Below are positions 17,925 through 24,726 of a stretch of DNA of 36,089 nucleotides, one piece after another. The notes beneath the pieces are model-generated. The model saw only the letters and a program-made list of their open reading frames with translations, was not told the DNA's origin and did not search any database. This DNA is from an uncultured Saprospiraceae bacterium (GTDB lineage: Bacteria > Bacteroidota > Bacteroidia > Chitinophagales > Saprospiraceae): assembly GCA_937928575.1 (NCBI GenBank), contig CALFWW010000019.1:1-36089 (forward strand), read 5' to 3'. The first letter of the stretch is position 1. Every line of letters starts with the position of its first letter. The position numbers and the translations under genes were made by a program.

Positions 17925-18150
17925 CTTAGAACGATGAGTTTTGCAACACAAAGAGCACGTATTTTTAACACATAGTGCACAAAGAAACATAGAAACACAA
18001 AGAATCTTGTTTTTTGAAAATTCTTTCAACCAGCAGTTACAAAAAAAAGAGCTATGTGTTTCTATGTTGCTAATGTGATCTATGTGTTGAATTACGTCCT
18101 CTGCGACTTATCACATTAAAAGATTCAGTTGTTTTTCACAGATTTCGCAG
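17925..18150. repeat. Degenerate AACACA(A/T)AG intergenic repeats with an inverted pair
   Basis: The stretch 17905-18461 has no gene. It holds short recurring words (ACACAATAG, ACACAAAGAGCAC, ACACATAGTGCAC, AAACACAAAG) and a 13-bp perfect inverted pair, AACATAGAAACAC at 17986-17998 and GTGTTTCTATGTT at 18056-18068. A CACAGATTTCGCAGATT stretch follows near 18138. Similar words are common between genes in Bacteroidota; their function is unknown. Confidence 0.6.
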
Positions 18151-18267
18151 ATTTGGTGAATGAGAGAAGAGGAGTGAGACAACACACTAATTGATTATTA
18201 CATTATGGTTTATATGTTGGTAAGTAATATGACGATTGCCACAAAGGGGCGGTAATCTAGTATTACT

Positions 18268-18309
18268 TTTCTGAAAGGAAGAGGAGTAATCCTCTTCCTA
18301 ATTCAGAAA
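18268..18309 (+). terminator. Long two-part hairpin after the adhesin operon
   Basis: TTTCTGAA (18268-18275) pairs with TTCAGAAA (18302-18309), and AGGAAGAGGA (18276-18285) pairs with TCCTCTTCCT (18290-18299), with a GTAA loop and an AA bulge. That makes 18 base pairs. No direct T-run follows, so it may be a processing or structural element rather than a simple terminator. Confidence 0.55.
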
Positions 18310-18318
18310 CAAAAAAGT

Positions 18319-18353
18319 AGCATCTTTCAAAGGAAGGGTGCTCTTTTTGTTTT
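18319..18353 (+). terminator. Rho-independent-type terminator
   Basis: AGCATCTTTC (18319-18328), loop AAAG, GAAGGGTGCT (18333-18342) with three G-T wobbles, then CTTTTTGTTTTT. An A-rich run lies on the 5' side, so it may act in both directions. It lies 415 bp beyond the PorP/SprF gene and just upstream of the GT-C-like gene's promoter. Confidence 0.6.
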
Positions 18354-18407
18354 TAGTGCATGAAATTCATGTACTTGAATTGAGCCTGCCATTAGGTTTT
18401 AAATACT

Positions 18408-18415
18408 TACATTTG
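18408..18415 (+). promoter_or_regulatory. Putative -7 element (TACATTTG)
   Basis: A perfect match to the Bacteroidota -7 TAnnTTTG, with no TTG at the expected -33 spacing. It would give a leader of about 40 nt before the TTG start at 18462. Confidence 0.35.
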
Positions 18416-18461
18416 CGATTCAATGACACCGGATTTTACCAAATAGAAACCGAAGGCAACC

Positions 18462-20021
18462 TTGAATAGTAAATCAACTTACCGATTATCTCCGCAACGT
18501 GCATTTATTCCAAGTGTCATTTTTTATGTGCTGCTCGTTATTTTTCTTTTTCCGTATTATCAGCACCAACTAGATCCCGATGGGATATCCTATATCGGTA
18601 TTGCGCAAAAATACTTAGCGGGTGATTTTTCAAATGCGATTAATGGATGTTGGGGGCCAATGATTTCTTGGTTATTGGTTCCTTTTTTGGCAGTGGGATT
18701 CAAACCATTGGTTGGATTCAAGATGTTGACAAGTATTATTGGGCTTTTTACGTTGCATCAATGTTATAAAACACTTCAGGAATTTGATGTTGACACCAAG
18801 TTGTTTTTACCAGCTCTTTTATGCCTTGTAATTATTATTTTGAATTTTGCATTAACATTGGTTGCTCCAGATATGCTGTTTGCTTTTTTAGGAATGTGCT
18901 ATGTAAATTTATTGTTGAAATATAATCGAAATCAAGATAGTTTTCTGATTTGTATATTATTGGGAGTGATAGGAGCGATGTTGTTTTTTACAAAGAATTA
19001 TGGGTTGCCTTTTTTTGTAGTCTCTTATAGTTTGATGAGTCTTGTGATTTTTACTAGGAATCAAGATAAAAATCTAAAAACGAAATTGCTGATGAATTAC
19101 ATCGTCGGAATAGTAGTGTTTGGATTGTTAAGTTTCATATGGATTTACTTAATTAGTGTCAAATATGGGTATTGGACATTTGGTACTGCTGGACATTATA
19201 ATCATCGGGTTTTCGGTCCGCAATCTTTAGGTCATCCAATGTACTATGTCGGATTATTAGAACCGAGCAATCCCACAGCTACCACCGTCATGGAAGATTT
19301 TTCTTTTATTCAATTACCAGAATGGACAGCTACAGATTGGATGGCTTATCTCAAGTTTTATGTTAGTCGAATTCAAACCAACCTATTTGCTTATTTTAAA
19401 ATTCTAAATGATTTTAGTTTTACTACTTCAAGTATATTGGTAGGAGCAATTATTTATCTCTTTCAAAGAGGAAAAAGGTTTTTATATAACAATGTGTTTG
19501 TAGTGCTATTGGTCTTGTTTGTTTTAGCCTCAGGATATATTTTGTTAGTAATAGAACACCGATATCTTTGGTTGTATAATTTATTGCTGGTGATCATCAG
19601 TAGTTATTTTTTGACCCGTTTTTTTCAAACCTTTCAATTAAAGAAATCTGCAAAAGCAGTGTTATTGGTAATGCTATATGGAAGTTTATTGTTGTATCCG
19701 GGAATTACTCTATCCAGAAATTTTGATAAAGGACTAGATTTTTACAACCATAGCCAGCAACTTCAAAAATTAGGAGTAAAAGGGAAAATCGCCACCAAAG
19801 GAACTTGGTATGGTGGAGCAGTAATGGCTTATTACACAGGTAGCCAGTTTTATGGTACTTGTGCTCACACCGCTCCTCAACAAGTAGCTGAGGAATTAGC
19901 AAAGTTTGAGATTGATTATTTGATCGTTTGGCGGAATGCTTATAGTGAATTGGATGATGAATATTTTGAGAATATAACGAATGGGAGCGTAGGGAATTTT
20001 GAGGTTTATCGGGTTAGGTAG
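18462..20021 (+). CDS. Polytopic GT-C-like glycosyltransferase family protein
   Basis: A 519-residue integral membrane protein with about ten hydrophobic segments. The first, near residues 16-33, is followed by a loop with an acidic motif (HQLDPDGISYIGIAQKYL), the position where GT-C enzymes (ArnT, PMT and similar) carry catalytic Asp residues. A soluble tail from about 430 contains GVKGKIATKGTWYGG and a closing beta-strand run (NFEVYRV). GT-C enzymes transfer sugars from lipid-linked donors on the outer face of the inner membrane; the substrate here is unknown. The start is TTG: the frame is closed by a TAG about 18 bp upstream and no ATG precedes the first membrane segment. It appears monocistronic, between a terminator upstream and a convergent gene downstream. 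A non-enzymatic membrane protein cannot be excluded. Confidence 0.75.
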   Translation: MNSKSTYRLSPQRAFIPSVIFYVLLVIFLFPYYQHQLDPDGISYIGIAQKYLAGDFSNAINGCWGPMISWLLVPFLAVGFKPLVGFKMLTSIIGLFTLHQCYKTLQEFDVDTKLFLPALLCLVIIILNFALTLVAPDMLFAFLGMCYVNLLLKYNRNQDSFLICILLGVIGAMLFFTKNYGLPFFVVSYSLMSLVIFTRNQDKNLKTKLLMNYIVGIVVFGLLSFIWIYLISVKYGYWTFGTAGHYNHRVFGPQSLGHPMYYVGLLEPSNPTATTVMEDFSFIQLPEWTATDWMAYLKFYVSRIQTNLFAYFKILNDFSFTTSSILVGAIIYLFQRGKRFLYNNVFVVLLVLFVLASGYILLVIEHRYLWLYNLLLVIISSYFLTRFFQTFQLKKSAKAVLLVMLYGSLLLYPGITLSRNFDKGLDFYNHSQQLQKLGVKGKIATKGTWYGGAVMAYYTGSQFYGTCAHTAPQQVAEELAKFEIDYLIVWRNAYSELDDEYFENITNGSVGNFEVYRVR

Positions 20022-20118
20022 GTTTTATTGATCGGGGTGAATCCAAAGACTACCCAACGAATTTATGACAGAATAACAACAATTTTACATTTCAACAAAT
20101 CAATTATCATCCAAAAAA

Positions 20119-20150
20119 AAAAGTGCTACTCCTCACGAAGTAACACTTTT
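20119..20150 (-). terminator. Terminator of the RRM gene
   Basis: Read on the minus strand, AAAAGTGTTACT (20150-20139) pairs with AGTAGCACTTTT (20130-20119) over 12 bp with one wobble and an 8-nt loop, followed by a run of T (A-run at 20113-20122 on the plus strand). This is a well-formed rho-independent terminator 26 bp after the stop. Confidence 0.75.
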
Positions 20151-20175
20151 CTAATTTCCTAAAAAATATTATAAC

Positions 20176-20463
20176 TTAATATCTTCTGTCTCTTCCGCCA
20201 CCACCGAAATCATTTCTCGGTTTACGTGGTTCTGCTTCTTTAACAACGATGGTACGGCCATCCAACTCTTGATCATTAAGAGCTGAGATTGCGCTTTTTG
20301 CTTCCTCGTCGTTTGGCATTTCTACAAAACCGAATCCTTTAGAACGGCCTGTAAATTTGTCCATAATAATTTTTACTGAGTCGACTTCGCCGAACTGAGC
20401 AAATGCTTCTCTAAGACTACCTTCTTGGGTGTCATAGTTCATTTTTGCAACAAAAATGTTCAT
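20176..20463 (-). CDS. RNA-binding protein with single RRM domain
   Basis: A 95-residue protein made almost wholly of one RNA recognition motif: RNP2 at the start (MNIFVAKMNY), RNP1 in the middle (GRSKGFGFVEM), and a short Arg/Gly-rich tail (DFGGGGRDRRY). Such small RRM proteins bind single-stranded RNA and are often cold-inducible in Bacteroidota and cyanobacteria. The frame is open seven codons further upstream (MLFQFLF), but the RRM fold and family alignment favour the ATG at 20463. A -7 element lies about 61 bp upstream, leaving a 5' leader of some 50 nt that could allow cold-dependent control (inference). It ends in TAA, then a good terminator. Confidence 0.9.
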   Translation of the reverse strand: MNIFVAKMNYDTQEGSLREAFAQFGEVDSVKIIMDKFTGRSKGFGFVEMPNDEEAKSAISALNDQELDGRTIVVKEAEPRKPRNDFGGGGRDRRY

Positions 20464-20523
20464 AAATAAAAATTGAAATAACAAAAAGTGGAAATCTAAA
20501 TGAAATCCATAAATCTATCTCTA

Positions 20524-20531
20524 CAAAGATA
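20524..20531 (-). promoter_or_regulatory. Putative -7 element of the RRM gene (TATCTTTG)
   Basis: On the minus strand it reads TATCTTTG, a perfect TAnnTTTG. No clear -33 TTG was found. Confidence 0.4.
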
Positions 20532-20566
20532 TTTAATAAATGTGTATTGCCACAGCTATTATTATA

Positions 20567-20971
20567 TTAATCTTTAATATGTTTTGCTGCAGCGACTTCA
20601 TCGACCTTCGCCTGATTGTAATGAATCATCATGTTGATCCATATCGAACGAGATAATCGAAAAATATAAACGAATAAAATACAAGTCACGAAAAATAAAG
20701 AAGCGAGCGTTTGATTGACGCCAAATCCAAATACTAAAATAAAAACACCTACAAATGCTAGGAAAAATATCGCTGTGATGATGTAAGAAATAAACATGGC
20801 ACCATAATAAAAACCAGGTTCTGGTGTGAAATGAAGATTGCAATACGAACACCTCTTATTCATGTCAAAGAATTTTGTAAACTCCATTATCCTGGTTGGA
20901 AACAAATCTCCTTCATGACATCTTGGACATTTGAATTTGAAAATACTATATGGTTTTTTGCCTTTTTTCAA
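20567..20971 (-). CDS. DUF983 family membrane protein
   Basis: A 134-residue protein when started at the TTG at 20971 (MKKGKKPYSIFKFKCPRC). A longer ATG start at 21073 is open, but the extra 34 residues do not look like family sequence, and DUF983 proteins usually begin right before the CPRC motif. Visible: a zinc-ribbon-like pair of CxxC motifs (CPRC, CSYC) with EGDLF between, PGFYYGAMF, and two transmembrane segments (about residues 60-85 and 88-110). The function of DUF983 is unknown; it is a common cytoplasmic-membrane protein in Bacteroidota and alphaproteobacteria. A possible -7-like TACCTTTA lies just upstream of the TTG. Confidence 0.82.
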   Translation of the reverse strand: MKKGKKPYSIFKFKCPRCHEGDLFPTRIMEFTKFFDMNKRCSYCNLHFTPEPGFYYGAMFISYIITAIFFLAFVGVFILVFGFGVNQTLASLFFVTCILFVYIFRLSRSIWINMMIHYNQAKVDEVAAAKHIKD

Positions 20972-21221
20972 TTGAAATATATTTGCTCTAAAGGTATATA
21001 AAAATGGGTTCAAAAACTGGTCATTGCTAAAATTCAACTCAAGTATCAACCCCAATACGCTACCAATATCCAAGTGTTTATTTAATCAGATGAATGAGAT
21101 AAATAATACAATCACTTTGCAAAATTGATTTATTCACTTCCTAATTTTGGATTCTTAGAGCGATAAAGTATCTTGGAGTTAGGAGTCGTCGTTGTTTATC
21201 TACCTTACGGAAACGTCCTAA

Positions 21222-21301
21222 GAGATGAACGAGCGATTCCCCGTGATAAGTGGGAGGAATGTCCTAGAGCATATTCAAGCAAGTGAACCGCAAGCGGCTT
21301 A
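21222..21301 (+). repeat. Dispersed repeat R2, copy a
   Basis: It shares three ordered blocks with the inverted copy at 27826-27888: GAGATGAAC (21222-21230), GTCCTAGAG (21261-21269) and GTGAACCGC-AAGCGGCTTA (21283-21301). The last block holds a CCGC/GCGG inverted pair. It sits directly upstream of the RHS remnant. Confidence 0.65.
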
Positions 21302-21344
21302 GTCCATCATCATAGAGCAAGAAAAGTTCTTGACGAAATGCCAT

Positions 21345-21428
21345 CAAAGAGATGTTAAGACTGGATTGGATTATAGGAGGGCTTGGTTTTATGATGCGGA
21401 TGTGCAGAAGTTTTAGAGTGTTGACCCG
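21345..21428 (+). pseudogene. Remnant of RHS-repeat core domain
   Basis: In the frame of the next gene, the codons read DVKTGLDYRRAWFYDADVQKF, then TAG at 21414, then SVDPL. This is the end of the RHS-repeat-associated core (consensus like Y-x-x-R-x-Y-D-x-x-x-G-R-F-x-S-x-D-P). The frame is closed again by a TAG at 21300, so only about 35 codons of the huge RHS protein remain. The residue at the stop is Trp or Leu in intact relatives, so one base change explains the TAG. Confidence 0.8.
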
Positions 21429-22319
21429 TTGACAAAGACTTACCCTTGGTATACACCTTACCAATTTGCTGGGAATAGTCCTATCGAAAATATTGATGTA
21501 GATGGATTAGAAGAGAGCCCAGCAGGTAAATTAACTGTTAATGATGTACTTAATAATCCAAAGATTGATATACTTGATCCCGGAGATAAATTATTCGATA
21601 GCCCAGTTGTTTCTTTAGTAGGAAAAAATCTAGTTGAATTTGGAGCGGCTTTATACGCCGCAAAAGCGACTCAAGCTTTACAAAATGAAGAAGATTTTTG
21701 GAAATTTTCGGCTTACATGATGTCGGCTCAAATGCTTCAGGATTTTGCTATCGGTAGAGGAAGAACGGAAACTGAATTTAGTGAACATTCCCCCTTTACT
21801 ACTTTATTGAATAGAGATAATAGACTGGTTAGACATGCTATAAATGATTTTAATGAAGTTCTTGGTAGAACAAACAGTGATCCTTCTATTTACTTCCACG
21901 ACAATGATATTTTTAGGTCAGGCTACGAGTTCAGTCCCGATCATACTGACACTCCAGGTGAATCTTTGGAAAGGCACTTGGAGGCTCTTGAAGAACCAAT
22001 CGATCTTATTATTGGAGGAATGAGTATAAAAATTACCCCGGAATTTGACACTAAAGGGTGTGTTATAGGACTGAATATCGAATTCTACAATGAAATGTCA
22101 AGAAACTCTCTTTTTGTTCACAGAGCAACAAATATTTATAGAGACGATGGCGAAGATTATTTGAATAATGAAGTAATTGATTCCTATAAAGATGTACTTT
22201 CAGTAACTAAACAAAAATTTATTTTCGACACTATATCAATTGAAGAGTTTGAAAAAATTACGGAGGAAATTAGACAAGAGCAAGAAGCAGTAGAACAAGA
22301 ATCAAATGGAAATGAATAG
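21429..22319 (+). CDS. Orphan RHS C-terminal tip (putative polymorphic toxin remnant)
   Basis: A 296-codon frame opened by a TTG. Its first 30 residues (PWYTPYQFAGNSPIENIDVDGLEE) are the last part of the RHS core, where the C-terminal tip normally starts. The tip, about 265 residues, matches no toxin family I know. It has a helical stretch (GAALYAAKATQALQ), a central acidic/aromatic region (DPSIYFHDNDIFRSGYEF), a beta-rich end (IIGGMSIKITPEF, NEMSRNSLFVHRA) and an acidic tail. Polymorphic toxins carry variable tips after this junction, followed by an immunity gene, and a small gene overlaps here by 14 bp. With the core reduced to a fragment and a TAG before it, the gene is probably inactive as a secreted effector; it could be a silent tip awaiting recombination (inference). 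Confidence 0.6.
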   Translation: MTKTYPWYTPYQFAGNSPIENIDVDGLEESPAGKLTVNDVLNNPKIDILDPGDKLFDSPVVSLVGKNLVEFGAALYAAKATQALQNEEDFWKFSAYMMSAQMLQDFAIGRGRTETEFSEHSPFTTLLNRDNRLVRHAINDFNEVLGRTNSDPSIYFHDNDIFRSGYEFSPDHTDTPGESLERHLEALEEPIDLIIGGMSIKITPEFDTKGCVIGLNIEFYNEMSRNSLFVHRATNIYRDDGEDYLNNEVIDSYKDVLSVTKQKFIFDTISIEEFEKITEEIRQEQEAVEQESNGNE

Positions 22320-22695
22320 ACTTACTTTTTTATATTTAATTTTACTTTTGTCATTATTTAATGGTTGCAAAAATAAAGTAGTTAATGCCCATTTAGGATG
22401 TTACATGGCTTTACATGGAAATTTTGATGAATATTTAGTTGTTTTAAATGACAATACATATGTTCAAATTATTCCTAGTCGAAATTATAAAAATCAAGGA
22501 ACTTGGTTAATTGACTCGAGTAAAAGTAATTTGGTATTTAATAATATGTCTTCTATTTCTAGACAAAATTCATCAGTATCAAAAGGTACTCATGTATATC
22601 TTGTGAGAGACAATATTTTAGATATGGGAGTTTATTCTTCTAATTTTAGAAGATTAAGTATAGAGGAATGTGAAAAGTTGAAATCAGATTTATAA
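22306..22695 (+). CDS. Small putative lipoprotein, candidate immunity partner
   Basis: A 129-residue protein overlapping the end of the RHS tip gene by 14 bp. The hydrophobic N-terminus ends in a lipobox-like LFNGC, so an outer- or inner-membrane lipoprotein is likely; the start could equally be the second Met, two codons on. The mature part is beta-rich (YLVVLNDNTYVQI, NQGTWLIDSSKSNLVFNN) and resembles a small copper-chaperone- or lipocalin-like barrel only in general pattern. Its position directly after an RHS tip fits an immunity protein acting in the envelope, but no family match supports this. It ends in TAA, 45 bp before repeat copy R1-A. Confidence 0.6.
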   Translation: MEMNRLTFLYLILLLSLFNGCKNKVVNAHLGCYMALHGNFDEYLVVLNDNTYVQIIPSRNYKNQGTWLIDSSKSNLVFNNMSSISRQNSSVSKGTHVYLVRDNILDMGVYSSNFRRLSIEECEKLKSDL

Positions 22696-22740
22696 TCAAA
22701 GTTGAGTCCATTGTTCAGCGAAGTTTATTCACGTTTTCCC

Positions 22741-22910
22741 CTAGTTCGGCTTAGTTTACGAACTGTTCGGCGTTGGCTGAAGCAAGGCAAAGAGTGAAAG
22801 CGGCCTACGTCGAAAGTAAAAGGAAAGTTGTACTTTCCAACAACTGCTTATCATCAGATACAAAAAACCACCAAGACAAATGTGAGTCTTGGTGGTTTTT
22901 ATTGTTATCT
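22741..22910 (+). repeat. Structured dispersed repeat R1, copy A, ending in a terminator hairpin
   Basis: Matches copy C (24421-24590) over the first 120 bases at 111 positions without a gap. Contents: a TTCGGCGTTGGC arm with partner GCCTACGTCGAA (22802-22813); a small hairpin GGAAAGT-TGT-ACTTTCC (22822-22838); and a 15-bp terminator stem AAAAACCACCAAGAC (22863-22877) / GTCTTGGTGGTTTTT (22886-22900) followed by ATTGTTA. The bases from 22911 to 23166 hold nothing recognisable. Confidence 0.85.
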
Positions 22911-23166
22911 AATCGAGTAAGTTCCTCTGAGTAGGCTGTCACCTTATAACTCACCGAGTAAATATACGTCACTCCTAAAATTTAAAACAAATCTCCTTAA
23001 CACACTTTTAACCAATACTATCTTGCATTGATCAGATTCAATACGTTATATTTCTAACAAATAATTTCCTGTCCAATTGAAAAGGAGCTAAGATTTGGTT
23101 ATCTTATAGTTTGTTTAACTCAAATTGTAACATACGTCTTCCTCAAAAGGGCTTAAAATTTATTCC

Positions 23167-24147
23167 ATGAAAAAAATCACATTTACCTTTTTATTATTTT
23201 ACCTATTTGTCTCAGGAGTTGAAGCCCAATATCATCTTGAAACTTTAAAAACATTTGAGCTTTGGATTTCTAATATGTCAAAAGTCCCTAAACCAGATGA
23301 GGTAGTTGAATTCAAAAGCAAACCTGTTGTTTTTGTGAAATTTGAAATGACGGATGAAATAGAAAAGAGATTCAAATCAAAAGATAGAAAAAACTTTGAG
23401 GCTAATATTGAAGTGGTTAAAGAAGTTGGAGCTGCTTATAATGCGATGCTTGAAAAAATTGTAAAATATTATCCATATGATGTGGAGAAAAAGATAGTAA
23501 CACTCAGTGAATATAACTTGTTATTTTATAAAGATAAATATGCGTTTTTCCATTTGAGACATGGTGAATATTTAGCTTGTGGTATTATGAATAATAGAGA
23601 AAAAGCATTCTATGCACTTCCTTTTGATGAAAAATTATTAGAACCTGAAGTGAATTTGGAAGCTGAGTTTAAGTTTTTCTTTCAAAGGATGGAAAATTAT
23701 TTTAAAAGAGCTGAATTAGGTTCTCCAATGAGTAAAAAAGTTTATAAAAAAGCGAACAATGACTTGGATGAACGATTGGTCAATGAACTTAAAACAAAAA
23801 CATTGTTGATTGATAAAGCTGATTTGAGTGAAGATTTGGAAAAAAGTGATATCTCGAAATTATTAGACATTAAATTTGAATTAGTTGATCGAGAACAAAT
23901 CAACGATTTAATCCTTAATCCTAATAATGATTATTGGTACTTGAAGATTATTCCTTACGATGGTTTTACAAAGATTAAAGAACCTTTTGCAGGACAAGAA
24001 CCTGTCAGTTATTATGATCTCGGTGTACACTACATTGTCGATCCATTAGATGGAAGTGCACTTTTTGTTGAACGTTTATTTGAACCTCTTATTGATGAAG
24101 GAAAACTTAAAGCCTACAATGGTCGTTTTCAACAAGCATTTGAGTAA
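23167..24147 (+). CDS. Hypothetical secreted protein
   Basis: A 326-residue protein of unknown family. A clear signal peptide (MKKITFTFLLFYLF, cut near VEAQ) is followed by a long, charged, mixed alpha/beta chain with no transmembrane segment, no T9SS sorting domain and no lipobox, so it is probably periplasmic or released. Distinct stretches are ELWISNMSKVPKPDEVVEF, AFFHLRHGEYLACGIMNN and GVHYIVDPLDGSALFVERL. The gene stands alone, with about 470 bp to the gene before and 579 bp to the convergent gene after. It lies exactly between the 92%-identical direct repeats R1-A and R1-C, a layout that could let it be lost or gained by recombination. Confidence 0.75.
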   Translation: MKKITFTFLLFYLFVSGVEAQYHLETLKTFELWISNMSKVPKPDEVVEFKSKPVVFVKFEMTDEIEKRFKSKDRKNFEANIEVVKEVGAAYNAMLEKIVKYYPYDVEKKIVTLSEYNLLFYKDKYAFFHLRHGEYLACGIMNNREKAFYALPFDEKLLEPEVNLEAEFKFFFQRMENYFKRAELGSPMSKKVYKKANNDLDERLVNELKTKTLLIDKADLSEDLEKSDISKLLDIKFELVDREQINDLILNPNNDYWYLKIIPYDGFTKIKEPFAGQEPVSYYDLGVHYIVDPLDGSALFVERLFEPLIDEGKLKAYNGRFQQAFE

Positions 24148-24232
24148 AACTAGCATGTTTTTTATATGATTTGATCTTTATTTGGGGCTTTCTACAAAGC
24201 AATCATGGCACTATACTTGCACATTTTCCACC

Positions 24233-24361
24233 ATGTATACCACCAAATATCTCAAGTCCTACAAACAAAAAAACATAGCGCTACTATGTGCAGCACTGAT
24301 CGGTGGGGTAGCCATCTACTTCCCCCTCGTTCGGCGTAGGCTAAAGCAGGGTAAAGAGTGA
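24233..24361 (+). CDS. Possible 42-residue membrane micropeptide ending in repeat R1-B
   Basis: ATG at 24233 opens 42 codons: a basic N-terminus (MYTTKYLKSYKQKN), a hydrophobic helix (IALLCAALIGGVAIYF) and a basic tail (PLVRRRLKQGKE) encoded by the start of repeat copy B. The single helix flanked by Lys/Arg is what a small inner-membrane peptide looks like. TATACTTG about 20 bp upstream is one base from a -7 element. Against it: short length, a TGA stop not used by any intact gene here, and a C-terminus from repeat DNA. Confidence 0.3.
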   Translation: MYTTKYLKSYKQKNIALLCAALIGGVAIYFPLVRRRLKQGKE

Positions 24362-24416
24362 ATGGCGCCTGCGTCGGAAGTAAAAGGAAGATTGTATCTT
24401 CCAACAACTGCTTATC
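24322..24416 (+). repeat. Structured dispersed repeat R1, copy B (short form)
   Basis: Lacks about 22 bp that A and C carry near the 5' end, and lacks the terminator hairpin. Its arms TTCGGCGTAGGC and GCCTGCGTCGGA pair completely when G-T is allowed. The small hairpin is GGAAGAT-TGT-ATCTTCC (24386-24402): two bases differ from A/C on each arm and both changes keep pairing. It abuts copy C head to tail. Confidence 0.8.
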
Positions 24417-24420
24417 GACC

Positions 24421-24590
24421 CTAGTTCGGCGTAGTTTACGAACTGTTCGTTGTTGGCTGAAGCAAGGCAAAGAGTGATAGCCGCCTGCGTCGAAAATAAA
24501 AGGAAAGTTGTACTTTCCATCAACTGCTTATCATCTGATACAAAAAACCACCAAGACGTAATGTTTGTCTTGGTGGTTTTTTTATTGTTA
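24421..24590 (+). repeat. Structured dispersed repeat R1, copy C, ending in a terminator hairpin
   Basis: Direct repeat of copy A, starting exactly 1,680 bp later. The hairpin at 24502-24518 is identical to that in A. The terminator stem at 24543-24557/24567-24581 has the same 15-bp arms but a different loop, followed by TTATTGTTA. The terminator is symmetrical and could serve both the plus-strand genes and the convergent gene ending at 24727. Confidence 0.85.
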
Positions 24591-24726
24591 GAAAAGAGGT
24601 GTGTCTTATTTAACGAAAGCACTTTTAGTTCAAATATTTAGCCTGCTATTCCGCATTCAAATGATAAAGAAGATATATTGCCTCAAATTAAGAGACAACC
24701 CTGTATTTTAAAAAAAGAGAGATCTT

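Noticed and set aside
21429..22319. Calling the RHS tip a nuclease or deaminase toxin
   Set aside because: No HNH, deaminase or other catalytic motif could be pointed to; only the RHS junction is recognisable.
22741..22880. Repeat R1 read as a decayed helix-turn-helix/excisionase gene (SLRTVRRWLKQGKE, then GKLYFP)
   Set aside because: The resemblance is tempting, but all three copies carry a stop at the same codon and the hairpin arms change in a compensatory way, which fits a structured nucleic acid better.
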